From Gorsachius magnificus (lineage: Eukaryota; Chordata; Aves; Pelecaniformes; Ardeidae), in the NCBI GenBank assembly GCA_034008185.1, contig CM067084.1:11365385-11429384 (forward strand): a stretch of DNA of 64,000 bases, given 5' to 3'. The notes beneath the pieces were generated by a model. It did no database searches. It was not told the DNA's origin and saw only the letters and a list, made by a program, of their open reading frames with translations. Position numbers and translations under genes: made by a program. Of the stretch, positions 11,140 to 24,353 are shown piece after piece (position 1 is the stretch's first letter; each line of letters opens with the position of its first letter).

Positions 11140-13153
11140 GATCAAAGTCTCCCCTTAGTCCTGCTACTTGTGCATCTGCTTTACCCGTAGAACTGCAAAA
11201 CCAAAATTCTCTTTCAAAATGCTCCTTTTCAGTTTAACCTGGTACTTTTTATCAAAATTATGATCTCTGTAGCTCCCTACTATTCTGCAGTGGATAATGA
11301 AGAACATTTATATGCTTGTAAATGCCAAAAGAATTTAAAGCATGTGAAAAAGACGTTTTACAAAGAGTAATTTCATTATTCCCTTACAATGTTTGCCAAG
11401 GATTTTACCTAGAATCAGAAATATTAATGAATTGGATCATTTCAGAGTAAGATAGTAAAAGATGTTTTGGTTTGTTTTCCTGTGAGTAATGATTGAAGGT
11501 GAAATTCAAACCCCATTTATGTGAATGTTGCTGCATCCTCCCTCATACTCCCAATATACAATCTTTTGTTGAATGTATTGTATACATCCACTCCTGAGGA
11601 AAAGGAAGGAGAAACTCTGAAATGGAACACATCTAGGCTTTTTTTATTCCCAAACTAATGGTCCACACACACAACAAGCTTAAGAATTTGTAAATATTCT
11701 TTTATTAAAATATGATGACTTAAAGTAAATAAGCTCATTATGTGTATTTCAGCTCCAACTTCAATCTGATAATACATAAATATCTACTTAAAATTAAAGA
11801 CTCTGGATGTTGAAATGCTCCACTTTATCAATATATACTTCCTTTTAAAAGATGATAAACAGTACAAAAGTACTGTTCCTGTGTTGGAGAAACTCAGCCT
11901 GATGAAGTTCTTGTGAGGAAACTTCTATAATATGCCACTGTGCTGATGCATTTTAAGGATTTTAACATTAGTAGTTTAATAAGTAACATGAGCTCCTTTG
12001 GTCTTCAGCTAAAGCTTTTTTGTATAGGGATTTCTCCCATGTAGTGATTTTGGTTCCTTATGCATTTTGTCATTAAGCATGACAATTTACTTCTTGTCAG
12101 CGGGCACTCTAATAAAGGGAACTTTTGGTGCTTTACTCTTCTGGTTGGTTGAGCTGTTGGGGGTAGAGTCAAAAGAGAAGAAAACTGGCGCAAAATACTT
12201 TTTGTCTGGTAAACTAAAAAATGCTTAACTGTTTGGTTGTTCTGAAGATTTTGGAAAGTGTATACACAACAGTAAATCTCATTTATAGGGTACAACCAGG
12301 GAAAGGGTCCACTCGCTGGCATAGTGCTGTACTTGGGGTGTGTCGTGTATATCTGTCACCAAGTTGCAATTAATTCTGAATCATCATCAGCCATTCTGTC
12401 TTTTCACAGACGTTGAAATCCCTTATGAATTGCAAACTATTTGAGGCCTAGCTCTTTTTATTCTGTGTGATTCAAAGAGGCTACCCTAATATCATCAACA
12501 TATTATGTGCTCTTTCAAATAAGCTGATCCATAGCGAAGTGCTTTAAAAAAAACCCAAACCACAAACAACACTACACATCACACACATGCAAAACCCAGG
12601 CTAATTATTTCACTGGGTGAGGTTTAACGTGATACTGGCTATAGAAATGACAGCTTTGTACGCATCCTGGTTCCTTTTGGAAATGCTTTTAATCTTGTTG
12701 TCTTGTTGTTTGTGCTAATCTAGAGAAGAAAGAAGCTTTACGTAGCACCATTCCAAAGATGAGGCATGTATATTCTTGTTTCACAGATCTGTAAAGTGTA
12801 ATTGTATATCTGAAGTGTTTTCGAGAAGAATGTAATGCACCTCAACATGTGTTTATTAAAAATGTACTTTCCAAATTGAATTCTATACTCTTAATTAGAC
12901 TAGTTAGGAAATGGGATGATAGGCTGACTTCAGCTGACCCTATTTAAATTCAGAGTATCTCTGCTCACTACTCTGACATTGCTCTCCAATGCCATTGCAA
13001 AGGTGGCCCGAGCTTGGCTTTCAGCAGTGTGGCTCTGTATAGGTGGGAAGCATGAAATCAATGCTGCCTTGTTTTAAAGCATCTCAGTGTGTTGGACTTC
13101 TGCACTTGGTGAAAGAAAAGGGAACAAGTGCCTGGGAGTAGTGAAACCAGTGT
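11140..13153. other. Unique AT-rich stretch with one exon-like segment on the minus strand
   Basis: Apart from the minus-strand segment at 12,087-12,213, no gene or repeat was recognised. An A/C-rich low-complexity stretch is present near 12,545-12,600. Confidence 0.6.
12087..12213 (-). other. Possible terminal exon (unassigned), minus strand
   Basis: On the minus strand an acceptor-like 'cattttttag' precedes an open segment of 127 bases: one base completing a split codon, 41 sense codons and TAA. The translation ends NQKSKAPKVPFIRVPADKK, preceded by a Ser/Thr/Asn-rich stretch (FSFDSTPNSST). The composition is protein-like but no family was recognised. The split-codon phase fits the downstream end of the candidate exon at 24,132-24,353. 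No polyadenylation signal was positively identified. A chance open frame remains the main alternative. Confidence 0.22.
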
Positions 13154-13296
13154 TTTGTGGTGGGTTTTTTTGTTTTGTTTTTTTGTTTTGGGTTTTTTTT
13201 TTGTGGTTTTTTGGGGGGGTTGTGGGGTTTTTTTTTTTGTTTGTTTGTTTGGTTTTTTCTTTTTTTTTTCTTTTTTCTTTTTTTCCCCCCTAACAT
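13154..13296. repeat. G/T-rich low-complexity tract
   Basis: About 140 bases consist almost only of T and G on the plus strand, turning into T/C runs and six C at the end. Long Phe/Gly/Val-rich and Lys/Pro-rich frames on the two strands across it are artefacts of this composition. Likely origin is slippage expansion of a degraded simple repeat. Confidence 0.9.
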
Positions 13297-14944
13297 GAAC
13301 CTTGGATTCATCAGGGGAAACTGGTGGGGTGCTGTGAGCAGCAGATACTTACCCTGGTGCCTCAGTCCCTTCCTCCCTGCCCTCTTACAAAGCAAAATGA
13401 CAGCAATGGTGGTTTTGCCTAGCACAAAATCAACCTTAAAGTTTTGTAGGACTTGCACCGTCACTAGTAAGATTGGCCTCACACATATCAGTGACTGTGG
13501 AAAAGTGGGTCTTTAGGTGCTCCTGTCTGCTGATACTTTTTGAGACTTTATTGTTATGCGCTGAGGAAATCTCAAACTTTTTCTTGGAAAGCAAGAGACC
13601 AGTTCTTACTTTTACCAGACTAGCCATTTCCCAATCTAGGGTACTTTAAAGGACAGACTCTTGCTTGATTAGGTGGACCGTAGGCTTCATTTTTCACATC
13701 AAAGGTGGGCATGATGACCACCAGGCAGCTGGTTTTCTTAAATGACTCTTAAGTTCCTTCTCTGCTCTTTGTTTTAATTCTATTTCTGCCCCCAAATGAT
13801 CAAGGTTACTTTTGCAGCTCAGTGGCTAGGATGTATTTCTGGGATGAAGTTGGGTGAGGTGTTCTGTGTTCCATTTAACTGCTCTAATTTTTACAGATTT
13901 TACTTATTTGGAGGTAAGAGAAAAATGGGCCCTTTCTCCCCCTTTCCCTCTTTGAGTCAGAAATGGTCTTCTCATCTAAACTGGTTCATACATTCCTTCA
14001 GGCAATCCAATTTTTATGGAAAAAGCTTTCATCAGAATATCCATGACTTGTTGTGCTCCCTGGAGACTTGTATCTACTGGATTTTAGTTTCTTTGCCTTT
14101 GACGCATTGGCACAAAAAAGACTCTAATAAGAAGCAGAAGCAAGTCCACCATTCATCTTCTCTACTGCTCTCTGATTCATAAATGAGCAAAGTTTGGTTA
14201 TATACTTACATGTGGTGATTATTCTGTAATGACTAAAATACTGTAGTCTTTCGTTGTTCCTGCAGTGAATCCCTTTCTGTTGATTATCAGAGGACTATAA
14301 ATGCTAATGATAACTAGTAGTCCATTGTGGAATTCTAAATCTTTCTTCTCCAAATCCGTAACTTGATTTTGGTTGGTTTTTAGTTTGTTTTTTTTTTTTA
14401 TCTGGACATCCTTCTGTTTTGAGACTCAGCAGGAAAACTTAAGTCATATTCAGTATTTTTATGTTCCAATATATTTATGTTCCAACGTGTCTGGGAGAAA
14501 CATTAAAAAAAAAAAATTGTAGGTTCTGGGAAACATAACTGTAGAATCATCTGTATTTTACTGACAGGTTTTAGTGTGAACGACTTCTTAGACCTCATTC
14601 CGTTAACAAAACGTTTTAGTACCATCTTGTGAATTTAATTATACTGTTTCTACCGTCGTTGGTTGGTCTGTTTATTTTTTAAGAATGGGAAATTCTGAAA
14701 AGCAAAACCCAATAGAGGATTTGTTTGGTGAGTGGGGAAAGGAAAAGGAGCGGGGAAAGGAGGAAGAGGAGGGTTGGCGGAGCTTTAGTGATCCCTTGCT
14801 GACAGAGTCGTGTCTGAAGGTATAATAACTGCTAGGAAAATGTAAAGCTGTTTGAGGTGGCTTCCACTTATCCCAGTCCCCGGGCCTTATGGTTTATGAC
14901 CATATGTTTTGGAGAGGCTTGCTTGTTTATATTTCACTACTTAC

Positions 14945-15102
14945 ACTTTCTGTAACATTGGTTATAAGTCTGAGCTGCAGTTCAGCAGCTTTCAGAAAGG
15001 CTTCTATAGTGCACCGCAGGTTTCTGAATAGACCCTGTGTAAGTGCTTGATCGGTAACCGCTGTAATACTAGTCCAGTGATGAAACTCTGTTTTTTCTTT
15101 GA
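14945..15102 (-). other. Exon-like segment (unassigned), minus strand
   Basis: On the minus strand, 'ttttctacttag' gives a good acceptor and the segment ends with AAAGT|GTAAGT, a near-ideal donor. The 158 bases are open as two bases plus 52 codons, giving KEKTEFHHWTSITAVTDQAL at the start and EAFLKAAELQLRLITNVTES at the end. No family was recognised. Its phases (1 in, 0 out) do not join directly to the candidates at 24.1 or 12.1 kb, so it would need other exons between or belongs to nothing real. The nearby T18 tract lies on the intron side. Confidence 0.2.
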
Positions 15103-18100
15103 CTAAGTAGAAAACTATTAAATTGAAAATTGTAAAGCAAAGATTTTTTTTTTTTTTTTTTGTGTTTGGCATTTTCCGGTTGTACTCCTTTGCAGATGAT
15201 GACAAACTAATCTGAAATTTAATTTCATACCAGTCTTCATTGGTTTTCAAATCTATTGCAGCAACAAAATAACTAGGAAACTTCGGATTTCCATGCATTT
15301 GTAAAGAAACGGTGCTTTCTGAGTAATGAAAATCTTGAGTCTTGCAGATAAACTGTAAATACTTGAAGAAGTGTGTGTCAAGGGTAGGAATTCTGTCAAG
15401 GTGACATTAACAACACCAGCACAAACTGCAGCACATCTTAAATTAACTTGTTTTTCTTTTCCCCGAGTTTGCAATGCATGCGAGATGCTGATGCGGTTCA
15501 GTGAGCTGCTCATACAGTGCAGTGGAAGCAGGTTCAGTGTTAACATCGTCACAGAGTATGAGATGGGATGGGGATGGTGGCGGGGAGCTTTACCCTCTGC
15601 TTCCACAACCGTGGATTGAAGATAAAAGGGCATGGTTTCAATTGGAAACTACAGAGCCAGAGCAACCTGCCCCGCCCTGGGTGCGTGGAGAACAGGGTCT
15701 GACTCCTACCAGCTTCTGTGCCTTTCAGACTTGTGTGCCATCCGCATTGTGCTGCGGGATTATTGTATTATTCGTTTGAATGCGAGGAGATGGGGGTTGA
15801 CACCAGTCCCGGCTCCTCTCGGGTGCTGTTCTGCAGCAGGCAGGTCAGGCTGATGCTAAACAGCCCCCGTCTGCCCCAGCACTGGGGTACCTGCGGGTCT
15901 GTGTAACTAAGCAAACCGTATTGATTTAATGCCCGCTGTTCTGCACATACAAGGCAATAAGATCCAGAAAACATTAACACAGAAAACTCTCCATCAACCC
16001 AGGCTTGTAAATTTAGAAACGAGGCAAGTCATTAAAGCATGTATTTTACTAATAAATCATGTTTGAAACAGTATGCTGTGCAAATGAGCAACTTAACCAG
16101 GACACGGGCAAGATTGACTTTTTTTTCTGTAAAAAGATTTACACACTTCTAAATGACAGGTTTGAAATGGATTGATTGAAGAAAAGAAATGAAAAAAAGA
16201 TACAATGGTGGTGTAAAATAGCACTTACAGTAACATGGGGGGAGAGTTTATCTACTCCTAAACATCATTACTTCATCTAACTGGATATTCTTTCTTTCCA
16301 CTTGTGATATCTTACATGTGGTAATTGCTTTAGTGATAGAGTAAGAAATTTGACAATTATGTATAAAAAGAATAACTGAGCCTCTGCCTGTTCTTCTATT
16401 TCATTACTTTCCCAAAAAGCTCTTTCGAACTCCTGTACAAGTCACACTTCTGGCATCTCTCTTCCTTCCTAACCTTTGCATGCCCAGCAGGTAGTTTTCC
16501 CAGACCTAATGCGACGAATGTAGTCGATGTCTTTGAGAGACCTCAGTGTCTTTTTTTACTCTGGCGTAGTAGTAAAATGAAGGCAAAGCACAATAGTTCG
16601 TGCTGTTCCTCTGAGTAGATGCTTATCATCCTGTAATTACATTCTAATGAATGTGATCCTTGTATTATCAAATGAGATCTATATTTGAAACACTGGGGCA
16701 TGCATCTTAGAGTGTACTTGTCTACAAGCTGCTGCTTAGGATAGATCCATGGCAGAATTGTTGCCATGCATGTATGTGTGAGTGATCATCAAACATGAAT
16801 GAAACATGCTAACACTTGCCCAAAATGCTCTAGGAATTCTGTCCTCTTTTAATAGTGTTACCCTTTAACTACCTTTTTAAACTATTCTCTCAGGAAGAAA
16901 CGTATTCTGTATGAAACCTGAAAGGCTTAAGAGAATGTAGAACAACAGTTAAACTAGTCTGGTTCACACCAGGCATGACCTGCTGGTGTGGATTTATCTG
17001 CCCCCTTAAACGGGCACTCAAGAAGGGAACGGTACCCAAAATAGAGTTTTCTAATATGGTTTTATCTTTAGTCAAGGAAGAGACAGAGGAAATGCCTGAA
17101 AATCTTACTTTTCAGATGCTACTTCAATTCTTCTTCTCATATTTGACATATTTCTCAATTATGAAATCACATCAGAACTCACCAAGATATCCTTTATTGT
17201 ATTTCTGAAGTTCTTAAGGAAAATCCTTTGCCAACAGCAGAAAATATTCCCTATTAGTAATGCTTTGGAAAAGGAATCATCTGCAGTCAAAAACTAAACC
17301 GGCAAATATCAAAGTAATATACAGTTATGTATAGTGGAACACGTGCAAACACACACATCCCTGTATGTATGCATAGACAGAAGTCAAGGACTGTTTACGA
17401 AGAATTACCATTTATTGGCTAAAATACTTTAAAACCTTTGTTATCAGGCTAAAAGATACCAATGTGGCAAATCCACTATTACTGATGTGAAATCTTTCTT
17501 CTCCATTCTATTTCTACAAATATTTCCTGTTACGAGCTAGATGATCCTTCTTTGCCACTTGTATGACATTGGGCTGGTTTTTATTCTTTTAATGTATGTT
17601 GGTGCCTGTGTATAAAGGAGCTAAAGGAGACTAATAATTCCATTATTTGTGTCTCCTCACAATTACAGTGAAGTAACGTGCACAAACTTAAATCAAATGT
17701 ATTTCTGGCAATTGCTTAGGCTTTCTTTTTTTCGATAATGCATAAGCAATGTAGAACTGACCAAACTCAAACCTTGTCTTTGTCTAGTCCAACGAGTTTA
17801 TTGTATGTTTTATATGGTTCCTTCAGTGTCTTTTGCTTTTTGTTTTTTTGAATGTGTAGTCCTAAACAATCTCCTCCCATGAGATAGAACTGCTGACATT
17901 TCTTTAAGCAGTTGCAGACTTTCCAAAACTGTTTCTTGATACTGTTGGGGTAATCAGAATTGTATAAATTATACCTACTTTTCAAGGAGCTCTGGAACTT
18001 GAGCTCTTTGATAAAGCTGTGTGATGCTTGGGGCAGGAGGGAAATTTATGGGCTACCAGACATTGCACAGTATTTAAAATTTCTTAGTTGTATATCCAGT

Positions 18101-21100
18101 GATTGCAAGCATATGGCACATCCTGCAATATTTCATTAACTCCCCAGAAACAAGAGGATGTGTTTTTAAAAAAAGAAAAAAGAAGTATTTTAGTAGAATA
18201 GACTATAATAAGACCCATGTACCAGGAAGCAAAATTACTGAAGTATTTTCAGAAAAGAACCCAAAAAAATCTGTTACTGTACTGAGGCATCCTACACACT
18301 TGTATGACTGTCAGTGTGTTCTCTCTTACTCAGAAGGAACTGATATACTGTAGAATTCAGTACTTCTTACCTATCTTTTGAATAAAGCAATAACAGGTTG
18401 ATACCATTCCTAACAAAACAGAAAATACTAATGAGATCCTTAATATTAGAACAAATTCTAAAAATCACTTAGCAGCGCTATTTTTACCAGTTGCTTTTAA
18501 AACACTGTGTTAGTAAATTAGGTCATGGAGGCTTTAATGCATCATGGAAAATATCTGGGAACTAGACACAAATACTTCTTAAGATGCGTTAGAGAAACAC
18601 AGGTGCTTCCAACAACAGCCACACATGAGCTGTAACTTTTAATTTTAAAATGTTACTTTAATTATCTCAATCTATTTTCAATAAGCAGTAGAGCAGCTCA
18701 TGCAATCCATCAAGTTCTTAGAAGATAACCAAGATGCCTGTTGTTTCAGAAACGTGAAGAAATTAGTAATGGGGATCTGTAGATCTGCTGTTGTCTTCAG
18801 AAAAAATGCTTAAGAACGGGAAGGTGGAAGGAAATGTGGGGTAAGGAATTGTAAATCTTGGAAAATGAAGGACTGAAAGCAGTAGAAAATTAGAGAAAAA
18901 TACAAATCTCAATCATTCAACAAAAACCCAAACAAACAAAATAACCACCCCTCAGAATTTTATAGGTACAGCTTTTTAAGAGGATGTTGCAAGGGGAATG
19001 TTATGTTATGAAGCTTTCAAATTAATTGATGCAAGAGTGCAGAGAGAAACTATCCTTGGCAGAAAAAAGACAGCAAGCATAGTAAGAGACAAATATGGCG
19101 GTGTCTGTAAGTTTTTGAGCAGGAACAGCCTACTTTGGAAGCTCATGGAGCCCCTTAACTGGAGAGCTGCAAGATCATTTGGATAAACAGTAATTTGGTG
19201 TTGCCTGTAAATGTAAATAAACTACACTGCATCTGTCTTTCAAACCTACTTTTCAATTATGTCATGGAAAAGTTGCTTAGAAATTTGAACACAGGTCTCT
19301 CTGCATCATTGTAGGACAGGTGAGAAAGCCACAATCTCTTACTTAATTAACAGTTCAGTAAAAGGCACTAACTTTGAATTAAATCATTTGGAAAACAAAG
19401 GAGCTTCCTTCACAAAATTCATGCCTATCTGTTTAAAAGATGCTTTTTGCCTAAGCTGACCATTCTGACAAACTTCCACAGGGCAACACCACAAGTCTGG
19501 TGTCCTCTGAGAAGCGATCCTCTGAGCAGCCCCACTACCCTACTTTTAAGCCAACGTTTTTAACAAAACAAAAAAGAACAAACAGCCTCTAAACAAAGCC
19601 AGTCTTCTAACTTGTAAGAATTTTTGGCTATATAAGTTGAGTACAAGTAGGGAAAAACAAAAAAAAGCCTCAGGTACTTGACCGTGGAATACGTGCTCCC
19701 CTGGAAGATATTCTTCTGATCCCTTTGTAAATCTAAATGGTTAGAACTAAATAAAGCTGTCAACATCTGAGAATAGACAGTAGAGCGGTAAAGTTACACA
19801 GCTGAAACATGCTCTATATACTACTGTACACATTCATTTTGTAGAGAAGCAGTTGCTACTGGTCCTTTCTAGTCTCCTATTAATGGTGTAAATATAAGGA
19901 GAAGCAGGAGAAGGTGGATGGTATTATTTACCATCGATGCCAAAATGGTGAGCAGATAAAAATAAAAAGCATGTAAAGTTATACACTTCGTGTTCCAAGG
20001 GAAGTGAAATCTTAGAACTGCTGTGATGAGGGTGCATTAGAAGGTAGATGGAAGAAACAAATTATTTCCCAACACGTTGTTCTTGCAGGTAGACATAACG
20101 TGGTTGAACACTTTTAGAAATACAGAAGTCTTGAATCCTGCCTTCCTATGCTTGAGAAGGCTGAGTAGCCATTAAGACTATGATTTCAGGTGGTTTGATA
20201 AGCACAGAGCAACTAGGGTAATGTTAAGGGACAGCATAAACCATTTAAAAAGACAAGCACTATCCTTATAGGAACATGTCATTCCTGTGACTATTGGATT
20301 TTCTTAGGCATCACTGAAATTTAGAGATGCCAATAAGATTATAATATGAAATAAGAAATTTTTTTTTCCTAAGGCTTACAGTTTGCAATAGTGATAATAC
20401 AGAAACAAAAACAATCAGATGGTCACCTACTCAGAAGCTTAACTGAGTTGAGCTGTGCATCTTCTGTTTATTGTGCTTTGCTGGATCTGTTGAATGCTCA
20501 GTACAGCAGTTGTACAGCAGTACGACATGATGAATGTTGTCTTGGAGAGCTCAAGGCACCAAGACTTCAGGGTAGATGCATGCCACAGAGCGTTCTATGT
20601 CATCATACATTGATCATTTTGAGCAAGGACCTTACTTATGCATTTTGTGATTCCTTTCCATCATTCACTTGTGGTTGCCCTTCCAGAAAAGGAGAGCTGG
20701 TGCATGTCCAGGACGTGTTCTGATGAGGAGCTGAGAAATGGCCAGCACGCATGCTGGGGCTTGGGAGCGCTCTGCAGCATAGGTATCTATCCCTATTGGC
20801 TATACAGCATGTTCTGAAGTCAGTACAGTAACTTCCTGTGATTTTTTATGAAATGATACTGCTCTTTCATCTATTGTAAACTACCTCTGGAAGGAAACAA
20901 AAGCTTATTAGTACATAGTTTAAATATAAGGTTAGATCAGAAGACTATGAAACTGAAGATACTGCCAGTCCTTTAGGTGTATATATATGTATGTAAAAGT
21001 ATGTGGAAAAAAGAAGCAATAGTTAAAACTGTGTACGCAAACAAAAGGGCTACTAGGGGATTTGTGTGCTTCCAGAAGGAAAAGAGCTGGAGTGTGATAT

Positions 21101-22086
21101 TTAAATACACTTTTTAAAGTGCACATTTGAGCTTGTGAGTAAAATGGGAACAGATGTACCAATTAGATCAAGGCTATTTATCGATAAACGTAGCTGTTGC
21201 CAGATGATAGCAAGCATTAGTTGGGTAACAGGGATGGGTTAAATTGGTGTGAATGCCTACCCTTCAGTGTATGTTGGATTATTTCAGGAGTTTCTTTTGC
21301 GTGAAAGGACTAATAATAGGCGTGCTAGGACAGGGATGATGGGACTGGGCGGGTGTGGAAGCTGCAGGAGGAGGAGACCCCAGGGAAAGGCTGTCAGAGT
21401 GGCAGAAACTATTGCTACCCCTGTCAGCCAGTCTGTAAGACCTGAGCACTGCACAAGCCTCATGTGACGCTTTTATGGACACCGAGGAGGGAGGCAACAA
21501 GGAAATCCTGACGGCTCTCGGGAAGGAGAGTCATCCCAGCGGCCTCCAACAGGGGACGGAAGCATTGGCAGTAAGCGGGGCTTGGCGCCAGCCCCCTTGT
21601 GCTCCTCGGCATCCAAGGGACAGACCTGGGTGGGCTGCTTGGGTATGAGCATCTGGGCACCCGGCTTCCAGCCAGGGTGGGTGGAGACATGCCTCCTAGT
21701 GCTCAGGAGCACGTGGGTATGAGTGTCAGGGTCAGTGAGTTAACATCAGGTTGGTTGTTTTTTTTTTAAAAAAGAGAAATCCCTTCCCCTCCTATTAAGT
21801 CGCTCCCTGGGATTTGCTGCTTTATTCCAGATGTTGCAACATTGTCTTACACTCTCAAACTTGCTGAGATGTGAAAAGTATTGAGTGAATTCCCTACCCA
21901 CCCCCTCCTTCTTTAAACTGCATGGTATTTTGAAACTACATCCAGTGAGGAAAACCAAAATATTTAGCAGTTTAAAGTGTATTGACTTTCATAAATGAGC
22001 TATCAAAATGAGATATTGAAAACTAATTACCCGATTTTACATTTGGAATAGCTACATGATTTTGCAAATATTACTGTCTCTTGTAG

Positions 22087-22138
22087 TCTGCAGCTTGGGA
22101 AAAAAATGAATATTCAGCTTGCATTTTATTCTGAGAAG
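22087..22138 (+). other. Short exon-like segment (unassigned)
   Basis: 'actgtctcttgtag' precedes and 'GAGAAG|gtaagc' follows; both are strong splice-type contexts. The 52 bases are open only in the frame T + 17 codons (LQLGKKMNIQLAFYSEK), which is the phase left by the candidate exon at 11,057-11,131. No family recognised; short length makes chance likely. Confidence 0.17.
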
Positions 22139-24131
22139 GTAAGCACTTTGTGCTTTTTTTGGATATACCATTTGAAATTCTGGCAAATTCTGGCACCAAC
22201 AGAGTCAATTAAAAATTACCAACGTCTTCAAGGACTTGCATGAGATGCGTTCCTCCTTCTGTTTGTTGGCCAGGCACAGATATGTTCATAATTATCCAAG
22301 TAGGTGAAAGAAAAATCCCTGCACAACTGAACTTAATGACGGATCTCCCCTCCTGCCTCTTTTCTTTAAAGCTTTATTTTGACATATGGTATTACTTTCT
22401 GTATTGGCACTCAGGCTTCTTGCACAAATGGAAATGAAGACCTAAGCAGTGACCAGCATTTTTAGAAAAAGAAGTGAAAAGCATTTTGATTTTCAGCTCT
22501 TGAGGTACCTAGCATATGTTACAGTTATTTATAAAAATATTTGGAAAAAAACAAAACTTCTGGGTTTTTTTTTTTTCCCTCCCACATATCCTAGCAAAAC
22601 GTTTTAGTAATTTAAAAAAAAAATCTTAAGCAAGTTTTGTTCCTATCCCTTCTAGACTTCATTACCCTGGATGGAAGTACAAAAAAAAAAAAAAAAGCCC
22701 AAATGTCAAGAAATGTCCGTCTCTCACATACAAACACATTTATGAAAAGCTCTGCTTTCTCATGGGCCCTTGCAAACCTAGGAAACTGAACAAATTCAGG
22801 CATGGGTTACTTAAGCATTTTGGAGTTTGAGTTATTTGGGGTGTTCAATGCATGACCAAGTTTTTGAGCATGTTAAATGCTTACAAAGCATTGAAGGTAT
22901 TGGGAAATATGGTACTTAATGCTGAACACAATCTTTGGTTTGGTTTGTAGCGCTAAGCATTCCCAGAAACAGCTTCAGTGTCTAATAAACTAACATTATG
23001 TGTTCATTTACCTACACGGGCCTTTGTGATGAAATATTTGATGTAGTTGCAGAGTTGCTAGTATTTTTACCTGAAGCATTAAATCTTTTGAAGTTGGCTA
23101 ATCACTGATTCAAAGAGGGTGAGGACATGTTTTTGCATCACCTCCCCATGGCAACCCAACCAACCAAACAGGAAGGTGATTAAAAGAGGCCATCTGTAAA
23201 AACCTCAGCTGCAAGGATCTGCCTCAAGACTTTTTAGTATTGTAATGTGATTAAAAGTACCTACGACAACTTCCTTCTGTTTACTTTTTAATCAGTTACC
23301 TAAATGTGATCTCATTAAAACCACATAAACTATACTAAAAAGTCACAGATGAGTTTTAGACACAGATATAAACCTCAGATATGGATTTTCTTAAAACTTA
23401 GAGTTCTCAGGGAAGGAAAGGGATGTCATATAGATGAAAGATAAACTTACAGTTTTGCTTCTTTGACCACTTCTGGTTGATTCAAAGTTATTGTTTCTCT
23501 ATCCATCAGATTAAGAGATTACCTGTTAAGCTTGCTGATAACTGATTACTATCCTTGCAAACATGAAGAACTTGTGGAATTTGTTATTCTCTAAGTGGAA
23601 TCTGATGAAACTTGTGCAAGTTGGCATTCTGAAGAAAGAACATGCTCTATGCTACTGTATAAAAAGAAAATCCAGTGTTTCATAAGAACTCTCTGTTTCT
23701 ACAGGTTTTAAATTCTATTAATTTGATAATTTAGCTCTTGAGTATTTTCAAACATATTTGTTAAAGGATTTTGTCATTGGGTGTTGCTACTGTTGCTGCT
23801 TTTATATCGTGTATTTAAGCATAGTATATCTCATACAAATTTTATTATGGTAAGATCAGCTTGAATTTAATTTGCTTCTCTTGTGTCACAGTATATTTAT
23901 TAAATTTAATATTTTAGTAAGTGACTGTTGTTAATCAAAGTTCTGTGACCTTGCTGAAATGATGTTTAGGTCCAGATCTGTCCTAATGCTGTAGCAAAGG
24001 CCGGCTGCTTAACAGTGATGGTATTCAGTGAAAAGAAAAGTGGACAGCAAAGTTTATATTGAAAAGGCTATGCAGAAAAACACTAAATTCCAGTTCCTCC
24101 TGGTAATTATCCCTGCTAACAAAATGATTAC

Positions 24132-24353
24132 CTGCTTTCTGGTGTGTTGGTCCTGGTGTTATTACGAGGGGCCTTTAAGTCCTCCTGATTTGAGGGCAAG
24201 TTGAAAGTAGTCGGCACGAGAGCTCTTTTGGAAGTCTTCCACCAAGCTGTCAGAAAACCATTAACTGTTTGTGAAGCTGGGTCCTCTTCATCATTTTTTT
24301 TGAAATATGCCATGCTGAATGTAGGCGTGACTGTCACCAAGTTTTCTGATGTG
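24132..24353 (-). other. Exon-like segment of 74 codons (unassigned), minus strand
   Basis: On the minus strand 'tatattcacag' serves as acceptor and AAGCAG|GTAATC as donor. The 222 bases between are open as one base, 73 codons and two bases. The translation has balanced, soluble-protein-like composition, for example AYFKKNDEEDPASQTVNGFL then TAWWKTSKRALVPTTFNLPS, and ends near RTNTPES. The plus-strand reading frames that I followed through the segment close with stops. It ends in phase 2 and so could join the candidate terminal exon at 12,087-12,213. I do not recognise the protein. It is the best coding candidate in the window, but an open frame of this length is common in 64 kb. Confidence 0.27.

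Noticed and set aside
13084..13516. Long Phe/Gly-rich (plus) and Lys/Pro-rich (minus) open frames
   Set aside because: They are translations of the G/T low-complexity tract; no stop appears only because of composition.
17767..17949. Minus-strand segment after an acceptor-like 'ccccaacag' with protein-like translation in two frames (one starting YQETVLESLQLLKEM)
   Set aside because: The better frame has no usable donor and runs into TAA, the other has skewed composition, and a run of seven A invites frame shifting by eye. Not strong enough to list as an exon.
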